Source: an uncultured Alphaproteobacteria bacterium
GTDB lineage: Bacteria > Pseudomonadota > Alphaproteobacteria > Caulobacterales > Caulobacteraceae
Assembly: GCA_903822175.1 (NCBI GenBank)
Contig: CAIJOB010000024.1
Coordinates: 1-64,000, forward strand
Reading direction: 5' to 3'
DNA length: 64,000 bases
The notes beneath the pieces are model-generated. The model was given only the letters and a program-made list of their open reading frames with translations. It made no database searches and was not told the DNA's origin. The translations under genes and the position numbers were made by a program. Each line of letters begins with the position of its first letter. Positions within the stretch are counted from its first letter, which is position 1. Positions 62,642 to 64,000 of this stretch are shown piece after piece.

Positions 62642-64000
62642 TCAGGCGACCCGGCTGGTGGGGATGGCGGCGGCGGCCAGTTCCCGACGCTGCGAGACCT
62701 GCCGGTCGGCGACCTGCAGCACCTCGGCCTCAATCTCGCGGACGCCATCGCCGAGGGCGGCGAGCAGGCCCTCGCCATGCAGGCGCAGGCGCTTGGCGAT
62801 CCGGCCGTTCTCGGCGGCCACTTCGTCGGCGGCCTTCAGATGGTCGCGGAACGCCGCGAGGCGCGCCTCGACGGTCTGTAGCGAACCGTGCAGCTCGGCC
62901 TTCTCGCCCGCCTCGCCGAACCGGCCGTCGCGGTAGTCGGCGAGGCTCGGGAAGGTCCGGAAATAGGCCGGCGCCGTGCCCTCGTGGCGCACCTTCAGGT
63001 TCTCCTCGCGATAGGCCTGCAGCAGCGAGGCGCCCTGCCGCACCCATTCGGCCTCCGCGGCCAGGGCCTCGCTATGGCGCTGGTGGGCCTGGTCGTTGAC
63101 ATAGCGGGTCTCGGCCCCCGCCTGCGCGCTGTCGGCGACCGCCGTGTCGAGGTCGGCGAGGGCCTCTTCCATGGCGGCGCGGGCGTTGTCCTCGACCTCG
63201 GCCATGGCGTCGGCGAAGGCGTCGCGGGCGTGCTGATAGCGCCGGTCGACCTTCATGTAGTCGAAATAGCGGTCGCCGAGATGGTCCCAAGCCTCCTTGC
63301 TGACCAGCAGATGCGCGCCTAGGCCCAGCACCAGCAGCGCCCAGGAGTACATGGTGTGCAGGCCGAGCACGCCTTCGCTGCGCACATGGCGCCAGGCGTC
63401 CAGCGCGGCCTGCGGCAGGGCGCCGGCGGCATATTGGCTGGCCGCCAGCTCGGCTACCTCGCGGAAGTGGGCGATGTAGATGTTCCAGACGACGGCGGCG
63501 GCCAGGCAGGCCCCGCTGACGGCCCCGCCCAGCAGCTTGGTCTGCCACCGCACATGGCCCATCAGCCGCCAGCCGAACCCGCCGGCGGCGATGCCGAGCG
63601 CCAGGTTCACCGCGCTGATCAACAGCGCGATGAAGATGCCGCCGATCCAGCCCTCGTCGGAGATCTTGCGCAGCAACAGGCCGTTGAAGCCGGACTCCAC
63701 CAGCATCAGCAGCGCCAGCAGCGAGGCCAGACCATGCGGCGAGGCGCGATAGACCGCCGCCCGCTGCAGCCGGTTGTTGGCGCGGAAGTAGCGAAGGTCC
63801 AAGAGGGCGTCGAGTTCGCGCTCTTTCAGGTCGATCAGCTCGGCGCGGTGCTCGGTCAGCGAGCGCGTCACCACCTGATCGATGCGAGTTTTCTCCAGCT
63901 CCTCGTCGATGCCCAGCGGGCGCAGGCCGGCCAGCAGCTGGGCCGCGCGGGCCAGCTGTTCGGCCAGGAAGCGATGCACCGAGGCTATGCCTCGGAAGAT
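62642..64000 (-). CDS. Membrane protein with long coiled coil, unknown function (may extend past the window)
   Basis: At least 445 residues, read from GTG 63979; the frame remains open to the window edge, so the true start may lie outside. After an N-terminal helix region (MHRFLAEQLARAAQLLAGLR) there are about four transmembrane segments (LASLLALLMLVESGFNGLLL, IFIALLISAVNLALGIAAGG, LGGAVSGACLAAAVVWNIYI, TMYSWALLVLGLGAHLLVSK). A long charged helical region follows, rich in Ala/Glu/Arg, predicted as coiled coil. No family recognised. It forms an operon with the vWA-like gene. Confidence 0.65.
   Translation of the reverse strand: MFRGIASVHRFLAEQLARAAQLLAGLRPLGIDEELEKTRIDQVVTRSLTEHRAELIDLKERELDALLDLRYFRANNRLQRAAVYRASPHGLASLLALLMLVESGFNGLLLRKISDEGWIGGIFIALLISAVNLALGIAAGGFGWRLMGHVRWQTKLLGGAVSGACLAAAVVWNIYIAHFREVAELAASQYAAGALPQAALDAWRHVRSEGVLGLHTMYSWALLVLGLGAHLLVSKEAWDHLGDRYFDYMKVDRRYQHARDAFADAMAEVEDNARAAMEEALADLDTAVADSAQAGAETRYVNDQAHQRHSEALAAEAEWVRQGASLLQAYREENLKVRHEGTAPAYFRTFPSLADYRDGRFGEAGEKAELHGSLQTVEARLAAFRDHLKAADEVAAENGRIAKRLRLHGEGLLAALGDGVREIEAEVLQVADRQVSQRRELAAAAIPTSRVA

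Overview
The window is GC-rich, densely coded DNA from an alphaproteobacterium of the Caulobacterales, most likely Caulobacter or Phenylobacterium. The basis is a near-canonical CtrA cell-cycle regulator behind a promoter region rich in GAnTC (CcrM) and TTAA motifs, the FlbD-type sigma-54 activator inside a fliF-fliG-fliH-fliN-flbD-flhA operon, an alpha-type SspB, and many TonB-receptor, esterase and TauE/SafE genes. The genus is inferred; no 16S rRNA or tRNA gene was seen.

Layout. 0.1-4.2 kb: SspB adaptor, hotdog thioesterase, C13-type peptidase and a membrane-anchored beta-lactamase-like hydrolase. 4.3-11.6 kb: early flagellar operon (MS ring, C ring, export regulator FliH, sigma-54 activator FlbD, export gate FlhA). 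11.6-17.9 kb: accessory membrane and hydrolase genes with two paralogous TauE/SafE transporters, a winged-helix regulator with two matching candidate operators, a dispersed inverted-repeat element and a MarR regulator. 17.9-21.7 kb: fliJ-fliI, a degenerate SDR protein and ctrA. 21.7-25.1 kb: a FixL/FixJ-like oxygen-sensing two-component pair (the heme-pocket His and Arg are visible) with a divergent stand-alone receiver. 25-30.3 kb: M28 membrane peptidase, ArsC, M23 peptidase and a methyltransferase. 30.3-45.3 kb: catabolic or detoxification island with two type-B carboxylesterases (one lacking its catalytic serine), a zinc alcohol dehydrogenase, chromate transporter, alpha/beta hydrolases, acyl-CoA synthetase, a divergent Crp/Fnr pair, and a TetR / TonB-receptor / hydrolase module. 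45.3-61.3 kb: housekeeping backbone ubiG, lysC, ptsP, an Xre/DUF4115 protein, ispG and prfA, with a 6-kb accessory block (MFS pump, SufR-like regulator, nitroreductase, GST, hydrolase) between lysC and ptsP. 61.4-64 kb: a GFA-family protein and a two-gene operon of unknown function (membrane coiled-coil protein plus membrane-anchored vWA-like protein) running off the right edge.

The most testable new observations are the paired ACTCTG-N5-CAGAGT operators, the FixLJ locus with its adjacent receiver and palindromes, the paired AGCTAACATAnTATGTCGG sites, tandem 21-bp repeats between the two Crp-like genes, the cysteine-bearing SufR-like repressor with its palindrome, the serine-less carboxylesterase, and the unknown operon at the right edge. 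No CRISPR array, IS element, prophage, tRNA or rRNA was found.
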